64,000 bases of DNA from Ferdinandcohnia sp036962705 (GTDB taxonomy: Bacteria > Bacillota > Bacilli > Bacillales > Bacillaceae_L). Shown here one piece after another: positions 1 through 8,877 of the stretch. The stretch is from the NCBI RefSeq assembly GCF_036962705.1, contig NZ_JBALOQ010000017.1:124001-188000 (forward strand). The letters are read 5' to 3'. A program made the position numbers and the translations under genes. The stretch's first letter is position 1. Each line of letters starts with the position of its first letter. The notes beneath the pieces were generated by a model. That model worked only from the letters and a program-made list of their open reading frames with translations, did not search any database and was not told where the DNA came from.

Positions 1-23
1 ATTCCATCAAATGAAAAACTCAC
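1..23 (-). CDS. Start of distal tail protein gene (partial)
   Basis: Only seven complete codons are in the window. A GTG at 21-23 follows a GGAGGT six bases upstream, and the reading begins MSFSFDG. The position just after the tape measure gene and this N-terminus fit a distal tail (Dit) protein, which normally follows the tape measure in siphovirus late operons. The function is inferred mainly from position. Confidence 0.5.
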
Positions 24-34
24 ACGGACACCTC

Positions 35-2647
35 CTAAAACAGACTTTCTATAACTTTCTTGATATCCATAGTTTCTTGCATATCGTCAACCGTTGCATA
101 TACGATTTCCCTACCATTAATTGCAATACTAACTGGACGTGATGCTAGTCTATTGATTGCTCCAACTAGATTGTCTAGATTGCCTGAACCACTATTTTGA
201 GATGGTACAGATTTGTTACTTGAACCCGTAACAACACTAATAGGCATCACATTCCTAACAGGAGCTGTCACACCTCTTAGCCTATTAATAAAACCGCCTA
301 CTTTAGGCGTTTCTGGAGTCATCCAACCAGTGGCTTCTTCCATCTTTCTGATTGTTGATGCTTTTTCTTTATCAATACCAACTTGATAGCCTAGCATCAT
401 ATTTCGACCAAACAGATCTCTCATAAGGCGTGAGGGTGATTTTATACCAAGGAAACTTTTCGCCTTATCGACTGCGTCGCTAATTGTACTAACAACTTTG
501 TTAGCTAAATCTTTGGCCATTCCAGTAACACCACTAATTAACCCTAAAATTAAATCGATTCCAATCTTCTTCATATCGCTCTTGATTGAGTTGAATTTAG
601 TTCTTATGGTAGACGCCAGTTCAACGAGTTTTGCAGCTACTTTAGATGGGAGCTGAGCAAAGAAACTTACAATTGAAGTAATAATTTCTGCGGTTTTGGA
701 TGTAGCATTTGCTTTGAGTTCATTCCATTTCGCCATTGCATTTGAGATCATCTTCCCTAGGTGTGTAGCTACTTTTCCAGGTAATTCAGAGAAGAATTTA
801 ACAACTGTGGTTATTATTTCTGACACTCTTTCAATTATTTTCGATCTCAATTCTTGCCATTTTTCCAAGTTGTTAGAAACGAATGTCATCACAAGTTGCT
901 TTACCTCATCACCAAATCTTGTCCATATGCTCACAATATACTGCCACATAAATTTAATTAGTCCCATCACTTTTGTGATGGCAGCACTCCAAACTTCGCT
1001 GATTTTATCCCATTGTCCGGTGACTAAATATACAAGTGTCAAAAATCCAGCTGCAAAAAGAGTTTTAACAATTTCCCACCATGTCGAAAAAACCTCTTTA
1101 ATTGTTGTCAACACTAACGAAACATACTCTTTTATTAAATTCCAGTATGCCGTAAAAACAGTTAGAACGGTTGACCATATTCTTAAAAAAAAGTCTGAAA
1201 TCGGATTCCATATTTTCTTAAATCCTTCAACTGTATCATTCCACAAGCTAACAAAAAAGGCTTTAGTCGATGACCAAATATCCTTAAACCATTGAACTGT
1301 TGACTGCCAAGCTGTTTTTAACGCTACCCAAATTGCTAATCCTGCGATTTTTATTTGATCCCATAATTTGATAAAAAATTCTTTTATTGGTTCCCAATAA
1401 ACAAAAATTAGGATAGCAGCTGCAATAATGGCAGCAACAACCAAGGCTATCGGATTTGCTAAAATCGTGGCATTAAGAGCTGCCCATGTTGCTTTAACTG
1501 CTGTTATTGCTGTTTTAACACTATTTATTACAGCTATCGTTGTATTAAATGCAATTATTCCAGCAACAACAGAAACGATCAACGGTAGCCAAGGTTCTAG
1601 AGCTTGATAAATATCCTTTATTGTCGTCCAAAGCTCTTTCCCTTTTTCAACAGCAACAGGAATCATCTCTGCAATATTAAGGAGCACCTCATTGAACCTT
1701 TTACCAACGTTCATAATTATGTTCTCTATACTTTTGAAGGAAGTATCTTTCAACACTCCGTCAATTGACTCAATAATGGCCGTTACACCACGAACAACTG
1801 CAGTTCTCATGTTCGTATAAGCTGTTTTAATACCGCCACTAGATGTTCGCGCTCTATCCGCAAAACCATTCTGTGTGTTACTAAGCTCAATTAACTTTTT
1901 GTTGAATTGATCAAATGTAATGTCTCCCTCTTTAAGAGCGTCATATAAATCATTTTGTGCAGATGCTCCAGCAAATCCAAACGCCTTTGCTGTATCGTTT
2001 AACGCCACGCCCATTGTTTCTTGGAGTGTACGCCATGATTCTAAGTCAACCTCTCCACGAGATAACATTTGGACATATTGTTGTAGTCCTCTAGATGCAT
2101 CCATTGAATTGGATCCCGAGGAAATAAATGCATTGTTTAATGCCAGAGTTGTATCTACTGCTCCGTTTAAATCACTTGTCATTACTGCAATTCGTTGCGC
2201 TGTTCCTGCTACATCATCAAGTGTTGTAGGCAAACCCTGTATACCGTCAGATAACCGAATAATAGCTTTTTGAGCATCTTCCGATGAAAACCCTATCTGT
2301 TGTAAAACTAAGGGGAATGTATTTAAGGTATCGTAACGTGATATTGCACCATCTAAGGCACTTGTTACCATGTTGATCGCTTTTGCTCCTAGTGCGACTA
2401 ACCCTAATGCAGTAACAATTTTACCGATACCAATGGCAGCTCTTGCTCCTTTTTCCCCAACACCTCCGACGGATGTACCCAATAAATCAGCTTTTTCCTT
2501 CATAGTCAGAAAACGTCCATTGGCAGCTCGCCATCTTCCGTTTTTGTCCTGGAACGCGCCATCAAGTTTTTTCCCTAATCTGTCTGCCGATTTTTCTGCG
2601 TCTTTACTGTCTAAGTTGACATCAATTACTACTTTTCCATCAGCCAT
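35..2647 (-). CDS. Phage tail tape measure protein
   Basis: This 870-residue protein sets tail length and is carried inside the tail tube until DNA ejection. The N-terminal half has the TP901-type tape measure core (roughly residues 90-280). A strongly hydrophobic stretch at about 350-415 is typical of membrane-inserting segments. It is followed by a long region of regularly spaced Trp-rich and amphipathic repeats (about 420-680). The C-terminus is small and polar. It follows the two tail assembly genes, as in other siphoviruses, and is the longest gene of the prophage. Confidence 0.93.
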   Translation of the reverse strand: MADGKVVIDVNLDSKDAEKSADRLGKKLDGAFQDKNGRWRAANGRFLTMKEKADLLGTSVGGVGEKGARAAIGIGKIVTALGLVALGAKAINMVTSALDGAISRYDTLNTFPLVLQQIGFSSEDAQKAIIRLSDGIQGLPTTLDDVAGTAQRIAVMTSDLNGAVDTTLALNNAFISSGSNSMDASRGLQQYVQMLSRGEVDLESWRTLQETMGVALNDTAKAFGFAGASAQNDLYDALKEGDITFDQFNKKLIELSNTQNGFADRARTSSGGIKTAYTNMRTAVVRGVTAIIESIDGVLKDTSFKSIENIIMNVGKRFNEVLLNIAEMIPVAVEKGKELWTTIKDIYQALEPWLPLIVSVVAGIIAFNTTIAVINSVKTAITAVKATWAALNATILANPIALVVAAIIAAAILIFVYWEPIKEFFIKLWDQIKIAGLAIWVALKTAWQSTVQWFKDIWSSTKAFFVSLWNDTVEGFKKIWNPISDFFLRIWSTVLTVFTAYWNLIKEYVSLVLTTIKEVFSTWWEIVKTLFAAGFLTLVYLVTGQWDKISEVWSAAITKVMGLIKFMWQYIVSIWTRFGDEVKQLVMTFVSNNLEKWQELRSKIIERVSEIITTVVKFFSELPGKVATHLGKMISNAMAKWNELKANATSKTAEIITSIVSFFAQLPSKVAAKLVELASTIRTKFNSIKSDMKKIGIDLILGLISGVTGMAKDLANKVVSTISDAVDKAKSFLGIKSPSRLMRDLFGRNMMLGYQVGIDKEKASTIRKMEEATGWMTPETPKVGGFINRLRGVTAPVRNVMPISVVTGSSNKSVPSQNSGSGNLDNLVGAINRLASRPVSIAINGREIVYATVDDMQETMDIKKVIESLF

Positions 2648-2704
2648 TTACATACTTCACCCCCATACTTAAAAATTGATTTTGTATAGGGGCTCATAGG
2701 CTCT

Positions 2705-2818
2705 CTAGTTTTTAATTTTATTTATTTCATGGCACCTGGTGCACTTGATCTCGGCTTCACCTTTTAACTTGCCTAACAATTTATTGCATTTTTTACACCT
2801 AATCGTCTTCAATGTCAT
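2705..2818 (-). CDS. Com-like small zinc-ribbon protein
   Basis: This 37-residue ORF has two CxxC pairs (CKKC and CTRC) separated by a short Gly/Lys/Glu segment with GEAEIKC. That pattern matches the Com family, named after phage Mu Com, a zinc-binding mRNA-binding translational activator. It overlaps the 3' end of the upstream tail gene by 20 bases in another frame. The start is either ATG at 2818 or TTG at 2812; no strong ribosome binding site is visible, so translational coupling is likely. It was too short for most gene callers but the four cysteines make it convincing. Confidence 0.65.
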   Translation of the reverse strand: MTLKTIRCKKCNKLLGKLKGEAEIKCTRCHEINKIKN

Positions 2819-3380
2819 TTACATCATCGCCTTTTAAAGCATACGCTCGCTTCAATTCAAGCATTTGTTTTCGTTGTTTTTCTGTACCTTTACCGCTTGG
2901 TAAATCAGCCGTTCTTATTTCAATCACACGCAAAAATTTACTTCCATCCGTTAAACCACCAAGAAGGGCTTTAAATTTATACCAATGTAACTTACCTTGT
3001 TGTTCAAATAGATCTAATCCGTAATCACTCATAAAAGAAGCATATATATACTCTGCATCCTGCTTTAATGAGTAGACCTCTTTTTCTTTACTTTGTGGCA
3101 TTGGATTACCTTCGATATCAACCGAAGCATGCCCTTCTTGACCACTACCAATTGCACTTTCGAATAACTGATAAAATATTTCTGCTTTCTTTTCAAAAGG
3201 ATAATCTAACTGGTCCCTTAACAACATTTCGAAACCAATTTCAATTTGGGCATAGTCAGGAATTTCCTTATCTCCTAGCATGTCAATCAGTCTCAGGACA
3301 TTATCAAAAGACAGATCAACCACAAATTCGATTCCATCAATTTCAACTGATTCCGTTAACGGATAAGCCAAATCAAACAT
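2799..3380 (-). CDS. Gp15-family tail protein
   Basis: This 193-residue acidic protein resembles the phage Gp15 family found between the tail tube and tape measure genes of A118-like phages, where the second tail assembly chaperone usually sits. The N-terminus (YPLTESVEIDG) and the LxxLLGG-type motif near residue 138 fit the family. It starts 4 bases after the preceding chaperone gene stops, so the two are coupled. I found no classical slippery heptamer joining the pair, so separate translation is more likely than the usual programmed frameshift. Confidence 0.75.
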   Translation of the reverse strand: MFDLAYPLTESVEIDGIEFVVDLSFDNVLRLIDMLGDKEIPDYAQIEIGFEMLLRDQLDYPFEKKAEIFYQLFESAIGSGQEGHASVDIEGNPMPQSKEKEVYSLKQDAEYIYASFMSDYGLDLFEQQGKLHWYKFKALLGGLTDGSKFLRVIEIRTADLPSGKGTEKQRKQMLELKRAYALKGDDVNDIEDD

Positions 3381-3384
3381 GATT

Positions 3385-3777
3385 TCACACTAAAGGGGAT
3401 GCGAGGTTTGAATGTCTTTGTTTTGCTGCTAAATATTTTTTCGCCTTTTGTTGTTGTGTCGATCCAGCTTTTTTGATTAATTCTTCCTCGAGACCTTCGA
3501 CGATTTGCCAGAAATATTTAGTAATTAGAATGATGGATGGGGATATCTCATATATCTTGTCGAAAGCACCTTCACCCAAAAAGAAGTCTAGAGCTTTTTT
3601 TACTGCTTCTTTTGCAGCATCAAAGTCTTCCCCTTCAAGATTTTTGAGCTCTTCTTTGTATTTTTCTTGAGATTCATATAAACGTTTAATGTTCTCGTCA
3701 CTAATCTCAAATTCTAGTTTCACATTACCTATTTCAATTGGTATTACCGGTTTTTCTGTTTGAATTTTAATTGCCAA
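3385..3777 (-). CDS. Tail assembly chaperone (G-like)
   Basis: This is a 130-residue charged, helical protein directly after the tail tube gene and before the Gp15 gene. By position and size it is the tail assembly chaperone that binds the tape measure protein and recruits tube subunits. An N-terminal beta-rich segment is followed by helices ending in a Lys/Gln-rich tail. Sequence identity to a named family is not obvious, so the role rests on gene order. Confidence 0.65.
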   Translation of the reverse strand: MAIKIQTEKPVIPIEIGNVKLEFEISDENIKRLYESQEKYKEELKNLEGEDFDAAKEAVKKALDFFLGEGAFDKIYEISPSIILITKYFWQIVEGLEEELIKKAGSTQQQKAKKYLAAKQRHSNLASPLV

Positions 3778-3789
3778 ACTAATCGCCTC

Positions 3790-3823
3790 CTAAAATTAAA
3801 AAGAGAGTGGAATCCACTCTCTT
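3790..3823 (-). terminator. Terminator after the tail tube gene
   Basis: An 11-bp inverted repeat (3801-3811 with 3813-3823) is followed on the minus strand by TTTTTAATTTT. It lies between the tail tube gene and the chaperone genes and would reduce transcription of downstream tail genes relative to the abundant tube protein. Confidence 0.75.
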
Positions 3824-3826
3824 CAC

Positions 3827-4267
3827 TTATGCTCCTGCCTTTGTAACTACCGGTTTCTTATCCCAAGAAATAGCACACTCAAATGCAGCGTACTCAGTTG
3901 CTTCTCCGCCAGTCACCTTAATACCTGTTACAGTCGCTGGACCTTCAAGCGTGTCACCATTGGTTCGAATTTGCTTAAACATAATTTTACGAGCTTCTCC
4001 TGTCTCGAGCTCGAGACCAGCAATAAATTTCATGGCCGGATCTTCCTCATCGTACATTCCTTCAAAAGCGTATGATTTTTTAACACTGATAACATCAGTT
4101 TCCGGTGTCCCATCACCATCGTAGAAACCTTGGTCCTCTGTTTCTTCGTCAGAATCATCATTCACCGTGGATATCCACTTCGCTAGACGTTTATATTCCG
4201 GTTGGACCTCTCCTTCTGGTAAGGGCGCTACATGGTATTCTGTTAAGGCATTCTTTTTCCTAGCCAT
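3827..4267 (-). CDS. Major tail (tube/shaft) protein
   Basis: This 146-residue protein sits where the major tail shaft gene lies in A118-like phages, after the three minor capsid genes. The acidic insert at 36-56 and the C-terminal part (ATVTGIKVTGGEATEYAAF) match the beta-sandwich fold of phi13-type tail tube proteins. The start overlaps the upstream gene by 8 bases. The strong terminator right after it fits a gene whose product is needed in many copies. Confidence 0.8.
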   Translation of the reverse strand: MARKKNALTEYHVAPLPEGEVQPEYKRLAKWISTVNDDSDEETEDQGFYDGDGTPETDVISVKKSYAFEGMYDEEDPAMKFIAGLELETGEARKIMFKQIRTNGDTLEGPATVTGIKVTGGEATEYAAFECAISWDKKPVVTKAGA

Positions 4268-4667
4268 TCACATTCACTCCTTGATAAATTGTGATTTTAG
4301 CACTAATAGATAATTGAAAAATATAAAATCCCTGCTCATCTTGTCCAACCAATGACGGCAAGGATTGTGTAGAAATTTCTTGGAAGTCATAACTCCCATT
4401 ATCACTAGGTAAATCTTCAAGATTTTCTAATGTTTGATAGATTTGAGTTAAGGCATTGAAACAATTCATCTGATTCTTACTCTTGGCATTAACTTGCACT
4501 TGATAGTCTTTGTCCCTTGTTCCATCAAAAAATACCGTTTCAGAGCCACCAGGCATAGCCATAATAGAAAGTGATTCACTCGAACCAAGCAAACCAATGG
4601 TGCAACGGGCATAAAGGCTAAAACTATTAATTTTGTCTTTTAACCTATCCATAAAATCTAATTCCAT
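4260..4667 (-). CDS. Minor capsid protein 3 (tail terminator-like)
   Basis: This 135-residue protein resembles the phage minor capsid 3 family. It lies in a tight run of connector genes, starting directly after the previous stop and overlapping the tail tube start. By analogy with SPP1 gp17-type proteins it probably caps the top of the tail tube and joins it to the head. Confidence in the position is high; the precise function is inferred. Confidence 0.72.
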   Translation of the reverse strand: MELDFMDRLKDKINSFSLYARCTIGLLGSSESLSIMAMPGGSETVFFDGTRDKDYQVQVNAKSKNQMNCFNALTQIYQTLENLEDLPSDNGSYDFQEISTQSLPSLVGQDEQGFYIFQLSISAKITIYQGVNVNG

Positions 4668-4994
4668 TTACTTCATCGCCTTTTTGGTTATTCTTTCCCA
4701 CTGACTCCGATGGATAGACAGAGCTTTTTTATCCCATTTAGGACCCGTACCTGGTGTAGTATAGTTAGAGAATTGGTTGTAATACTGTCGTCTAGCATAT
4801 CTTGCATGCCAAATTATAGACTTCCCATCAATTGCAATCGTCGATTGATTCCTAAGGTCAGTGCTTTTCATAGGAGCATAGATATTGCTATCCGCATGTA
4901 CTTGATTAGCGAGTGCGTATTGACCTGATTTAGTCATTTGTTGGGTACGTTTATTAACTCCCTTTAAATCGACTTTGACCTTAACTTTAACCAT
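4668..4994 (-). CDS. Minor capsid protein 2-family head-tail protein
   Basis: This 108-residue basic protein (MVKVKVKVD start) belongs in the connector cluster and resembles HK97 gp10-like or minor capsid 2-family tail completion proteins, with the basic, aromatic QYYNQFSNYTTPGTGPKW region typical of that group. The chosen ATG overlaps the upstream stop as TGATG and has GGAAGTG before it, so it is preferred over a longer reading from 5015. Confidence 0.7.
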   Translation of the reverse strand: MVKVKVKVDLKGVNKRTQQMTKSGQYALANQVHADSNIYAPMKSTDLRNQSTIAIDGKSIIWHARYARRQYYNQFSNYTTPGTGPKWDKKALSIHRSQWERITKKAMK

Positions 4995-5338
4995 CAGATC
5001 ACTTCCAGTTCCCAATGGTGGATTTCATTTTTGTTGGGATAATAGCAAGGGACAACTTTTTGAATAACATAATCTTTTTCATTAAACTTCACTTTCGATT
5101 GCTCTTTGAAATCAGGTGTAGGAGAACTGTTTTTGGCATCAACAAAAGTTACCCCATTAGCCAATACCTTAGTTTGCGTATTATCGCGACTGAAAACAGT
5201 CTTATCGTCAAAACGTACATGTTTTATTGTGAGCGGTTGTTCGTATGCATCGTTACCCCAATCATCTTTTTCGCCAGTAAAGCCTTCATAAATGATTTCA
5301 TGAATTAACCATACCTTGGGTAAAGGTCTAACATGCAT
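4994..5338 (-). CDS. Minor capsid protein 1-family head closure protein
   Basis: This 114-residue protein (MHVRPLPKVWLIHEIIYEG) resembles the minor capsid 1 family of A118-like phages, the counterpart of SPP1 gp16 stopper proteins that seal the portal after packaging. It overlaps both neighbours by one to a few bases, indicating coupled translation within the connector cluster. Confidence 0.72.
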   Translation of the reverse strand: MHVRPLPKVWLIHEIIYEGFTGEKDDWGNDAYEQPLTIKHVRFDDKTVFSRDNTQTKVLANGVTFVDAKNSSPTPDFKEQSKVKFNEKDYVIQKVVPCYYPNKNEIHHWELEVI

Positions 5339-5727
5339 TAAATCACCCCTAGCCCTCTGTAAAGAAGTCCTGTGTCTTTCAGATAGAAATACACGTCTTT
5401 ACTAACCAAATTGTTCTGAGGGGATTGTTGCGAGTTTTTAGCCCCTACCGACAACATGGTTCTCCCAATCTGTACAGTTGAGGGTTCGTTTAAACCGTGC
5501 GAATTGGTCGCTCCCATTTCATCAAAATATTCAATTTGTGCAGCAATCGCCTTTTTGAATTGCTCTTGACGGAAAGGTACATCATCTTCAAGGTTATTAA
5601 ACTTATAAAAATGGCGAGTGACACCATCAACTGCATCACTCGCTCTTTTTATTAACCTATCAAACCCAGATTCCTCTATTTCGACAAAACCTAGTTCTTG
5701 ATATTCGGTGTATGTTAGATAAGGCAT
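5338..5727 (-). CDS. Head-tail connector (adaptor) protein
   Basis: This 129-residue, mostly helical protein begins MPYLTYTEYQELGF and matches the gp6/gp15-type adaptor family that binds under the portal ring. The Asp/Ala-rich helix near 30-40 and the QFKKAIAAQIEYF helix near 55-70 are typical. It lies directly downstream of the LEM-like gene and upstream of the stopper gene. Confidence 0.75.
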   Translation of the reverse strand: MPYLTYTEYQELGFVEIEESGFDRLIKRASDAVDGVTRHFYKFNNLEDDVPFRQEQFKKAIAAQIEYFDEMGATNSHGLNEPSTVQIGRTMLSVGAKNSQQSPQNNLVSKDVYFYLKDTGLLYRGLGVI

Positions 5728-6015
5728 TTACTCACCTTCTTCTAGCTTTTCTCCATTGAACAACGCCAGCAATACTTCTTTTTTGTCACTAGATTTATAC
5801 TCAATACCTAACTTATCTAGTTCAACCTTCAATTCATCAACTGTTAGCTTTTCAGGTGGTTTAGGTGGTTCAAGTTCATTTTCTTCAACTTCATAACCTT
5901 TATTCTTAAACCATCCGATAACCCATTTATCTTCTGTTTCTGCTTCACCTTTAACAAAAGAAACACCGGCACTTACACCGGTGTAGTCTTTGTTAGGCGC
6001 TTTGATTTTAGCCAA
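5728..6015 (-). CDS. HeH/LEM-domain head-associated protein
   Basis: This 95-residue acidic protein has two parts. The N-terminal 45 residues include a GWFKNKGYEVEE segment. A proline-rich linker leads to a C-terminal HeH/LEM-type fold (about 57-90, LTVDELKVELDKLGI) of the kind seen in SAP/Rho-N proteins. Such genes often follow the major capsid gene in Firmicutes phages. Its function is unknown; a capsid decoration or DNA-binding role is possible. Confidence 0.7.
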   Translation of the reverse strand: MAKIKAPNKDYTGVSAGVSFVKGEAETEDKWVIGWFKNKGYEVEENELEPPKPPEKLTVDELKVELDKLGIEYKSSDKKEVLLALFNGEKLEEGE

Positions 6016-6028
6016 TAGAAACGCCTCC

Positions 6029-7009
6029 TTATTTAACTTTGATATTACGTAAAACGCCAGCCTTACGTGTAGCTTTCAATGCAACAGCTGCTACCATTTC
6101 AACATCACCAGTTTTTACAGCACCAGGAGAGTTGAAGTTCGGTAGATAGTTACGGATTATTCCGTTTCCAGTCGGTGAAACACCATGGAAACCATCAAGT
6201 CCTAAACCAACTGCGTATAGATCTGTTAATCCAGTTTGAGCAGTACCAACAGTACGGTCCTCGATTCCTACAATCGGAACAGTTGCAGAACCATTGTAGA
6301 AATAGCCTAGATCAACAAGCGGAATACCATCATAAGCATCTACCTTACGTCCGAAAGCATCTTCGCTTTGAGTTAAGTATCCAGCACGACGAGCAACAGA
6401 TTTGATTTTAGTAATCAATTTGTTATTCCCCATAAGCATTGAAGGCTTTCCATCTAGTTCAGAAAGGAAGTTATCTAACTCATCAAGAAAGGCAAACTTA
6501 TTTGCTGCTAATCCAGCTTCGTTTGAAAGGTCAATTACTGCATCTGTATTAATTTCAGTGCTAGAACCAGTCAAAGCCTTATCCAGACCATCAAACGCTT
6601 TAGAATCTACCGCTGAATCACCGTTGATAACAGTGTGGTGGAAAAGGTTTGCAGCACCTTTTATTTTTTGTTCCATTTGGAACTGCATTTCATTGATTTG
6701 ACCAGAAGTATCTTGGATAACACGGTCAATTTGGTAAGAACCACCGAAAATCTTTAGATTAACGAATAGGTTCTCACGGTCTGCTTCGTTCGGAGTATAA
6801 TCTTTGTTGATTTCACGAAATCCAGCAGTAGAAGGTGTTTTTAAACGAGTGTATCCGTACGTTAAAGTGCTTCCACCAGTACCTGGGGAAACTGCATTAT
6901 CAAATGTTAAACCGTCTAAAAGGAATGAACTGCGACGAAACTCGTCGATTACAAATTGGTCAATTTTGTCGGCCATACCGACTTTTGCTTGTGCTAATGT
7001 TACTGGCAT
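6029..7009 (-). CDS. Major capsid protein
   Basis: This 326-residue protein lies directly after the scaffold gene, as in A118 (gp6). It has the features of HK97-fold capsid proteins of this group: an N-arm (residues 1-35), an E-loop-like region rich in Gly/Ser/Thr (40-70), and a C-terminal domain ending in KATRKAGVLRNIKVK. GGAGAT lies upstream of the ATG. Codon use is more even than in neighbours, as expected for a highly expressed gene. Confidence 0.9.
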   Translation of the reverse strand: MPVTLAQAKVGMADKIDQFVIDEFRRSSFLLDGLTFDNAVSPGTGGSTLTYGYTRLKTPSTAGFREINKDYTPNEADRENLFVNLKIFGGSYQIDRVIQDTSGQINEMQFQMEQKIKGAANLFHHTVINGDSAVDSKAFDGLDKALTGSSTEINTDAVIDLSNEAGLAANKFAFLDELDNFLSELDGKPSMLMGNNKLITKIKSVARRAGYLTQSEDAFGRKVDAYDGIPLVDLGYFYNGSATVPIVGIEDRTVGTAQTGLTDLYAVGLGLDGFHGVSPTGNGIIRNYLPNFNSPGAVKTGDVEMVAAVALKATRKAGVLRNIKVK

Positions 7010-7031
7010 GAATAATCATCTCCTAAATTAA

Positions 7032-7610
7032 CTATTGTTTTGTAAAGTGTTGCGCTAATGCTTCAGCTAGGTTTGTAGGCTCTCCGCTTCCAGAACCGCC
7101 GCCATGATTGCCGTGTGAAAAATGTGGGTTGTTATTGTTTTTATCTTCCTCGGCAAACAAATATGGATCACTTTCTTTAATTGTTTTCAATTGCTCTTCT
7201 AAACCTAGCAACTTATCACCATCGAGTTTGATAGCTTCCAAGTTTAATAAGGCTTGAGCTGCTTTTGGATTACGAACTTTGGCAGCTCCTAAAGCATCTT
7301 TTAAAGCATGATCAAATGCCTGTTGCTGAATTTTTGCTTCGTAATCACCTTTAATCTTTTTGTTGTCATCCTGTAATTGTTGGATTTGAGTTTGTAAAGC
7401 TTCATTACCTGTAGCCTTAGTTTTTAATTCCTCTAGTTGTGTGTCACGGTCAGATATTTGTTTCTTCAAATCCTTGTTGTCATTATTCACCTGGTCAAAC
7501 TTCTCTTTCGGGAACCAATTACCATCACTTACAATAGCAACCTTGTTATCACCAGCTTTTTGCATTACTTGATTATACAAATCCTCACCTAACAACTCTT
7601 TTAAATCCAT
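7032..7610 (-). CDS. Capsid scaffold protein (GP20 family)
   Basis: This 192-residue protein has a long central coiled coil (about 40-100) and a C-terminal helical part, matching the phage GP20/minor structural family that acts as the internal scaffold for procapsid assembly. The C-terminal region contains an Asn/Gly/His-rich spacer (NNNNPHFSHGNHGGGSGSG). It precedes the major capsid gene by 22 bases. Confidence 0.85.
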   Translation of the reverse strand: MDLKELLGEDLYNQVMQKAGDNKVAIVSDGNWFPKEKFDQVNNDNKDLKKQISDRDTQLEELKTKATGNEALQTQIQQLQDDNKKIKGDYEAKIQQQAFDHALKDALGAAKVRNPKAAQALLNLEAIKLDGDKLLGLEEQLKTIKESDPYLFAEEDKNNNNPHFSHGNHGGGSGSGEPTNLAEALAQHFTKQ

Positions 7611-7700
7611 TTATACTCGCTCCTTTGTTAATGTTTTTAGGCGTGTCACACCTCACGCAGAAAGGTTTCGTTTCTTTATGGTCTAACCCTTAAAAAGACC

Positions 7701-7724
7701 AAAATAAAAAAGCCTTAATGGCTT
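7701..7724 (-). terminator. Weak terminator after the minor head gene
   Basis: A short AGCC/GGCT hairpin (7711-7724) is followed on the minus strand by TTTTTTATTTT. With only 4 bp of stem it is at best a partial terminator between the minor capsid and scaffold genes. The 116-base gap to the scaffold holds no gene. Confidence 0.4.
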
Positions 7725-7726
7725 AC

Positions 7727-8872
7727 TTATGAATGATTACCACCTGTAACTAACACTCTTTCCTTGTCATATCGCCTTGGAAGGTTATGCTCTGCAATGA
7801 ATTCCCTAATATTAGCTTGTCTACTTCTGACGAGCTTCTTATACTTCTCAATCGTTTCCGGATTCCCAATTTCCTCTGCCAGCATTAAAGAGCGTTTTGC
7901 CTTTCTTATCTGCCTTTCATGATAACGTTGCTGTTGTACTAGCTTTCCGCGCTCATATACTTTATCAGGGTCATATTGGACCTGATTATTTTCGTTTAGT
8001 CCCTCAACAAATGGATACAGAATGTGTCGGCAATTTATTCCGCGAATTCCGGCTGGAGTACCGTAGCCAAACTCATAGATTGATGGATACTTAGGATTAC
8101 TTGAAGGATTACTCATCGATGCCACTTTACCTTGAATCTTAGAACAAGTTTCGCGGGCATCTGGATAACTATTTACCAGGACTAGATCCATGCCGTATTC
8201 ATCCATTCTAGACATACGCAATTCATTATAGGTCCGGTTGACTGTATTTCTAACAACTGTATCGGCATACCTTTCCAAACTCCATACATGCCCACCACGG
8301 TCAACGAATGCCGTTTCCACACCCTTATTTGACCATTTGATGACCGTTTCAGCTACAGCCTTATTAATTGTCGTGGTACCAGCTAAAACCCTTCCTGTCG
8401 TTTCCTCAACGATTTTACGATACATTCGAGTTACAGTTCCTTCACCATAATTCGTGGTTATCAATGTCTGATTAACATAGTTGTCAATCTCTACAAACGT
8501 CTGTTGGACATAGGTTGCTAGAATTGCATCTATTTGGCTAGGCGGTGGAAGAGTGGCATAAACTTTCTCTAGTTCCTTATCCACCCCTGCAATAGTCCCG
8601 TGTCCAACATCAGCGATAGCCTTTTTAATGGCCTTTTCTGATAATCCAGTGGCTTTCGACAGCGCCTTAATCGTCTCCTGGTTAAACATCCTCAATTGCT
8701 GCATCTTATCAATCTGCCATTCCAGTACATGGTCTTTACCGTGTGTAGGATTGGTTTTAAGGCGATTGGCAACCATAAAGAATACTTCATCCTCTAAAGC
8801 CCTGTAAATGTCTGTGATTGGCTCAGTGAACAGGTCCAGTTGGTGTGGAGTAACTTTAGGATTATCCCCCAT
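7727..8872 (-). CDS. Minor capsid protein 2 (MuF-like head protein)
   Basis: This 381-residue protein matches the Phage_min_cap2 family, present after the portal gene in A118-like phages and related to SPP1 gp7/Mu gpF head proteins that are carried in the capsid and bind the portal. A central region (about 230-285) contains the conserved C and H/Cys residues (DARETCSKIQG, GINCRHILYPF) of the MuF core. The C-terminal basic coiled region probably contacts portal or DNA. Confidence 0.88.
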   Translation of the reverse strand: MGDNPKVTPHQLDLFTEPITDIYRALEDEVFFMVANRLKTNPTHGKDHVLEWQIDKMQQLRMFNQETIKALSKATGLSEKAIKKAIADVGHGTIAGVDKELEKVYATLPPPSQIDAILATYVQQTFVEIDNYVNQTLITTNYGEGTVTRMYRKIVEETTGRVLAGTTTINKAVAETVIKWSNKGVETAFVDRGGHVWSLERYADTVVRNTVNRTYNELRMSRMDEYGMDLVLVNSYPDARETCSKIQGKVASMSNPSSNPKYPSIYEFGYGTPAGIRGINCRHILYPFVEGLNENNQVQYDPDKVYERGKLVQQQRYHERQIRKAKRSLMLAEEIGNPETIEKYKKLVRSRQANIREFIAEHNLPRRYDKERVLVTGGNHS

Positions 8873-8877
8873 TTAAA

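Noticed and set aside
696..3382. Plus-strand ORFs opposite to the tape measure and tail genes
   Set aside because: They have no ribosome binding sites, no recognisable families and low-complexity readings; they mirror the codon structure of the real minus-strand genes.
3380..3400. Programmed frameshift joining the two tail assembly genes
   Set aside because: No slippery heptamer is visible near the end of the upstream gene and the downstream gene has its own start after the stop.
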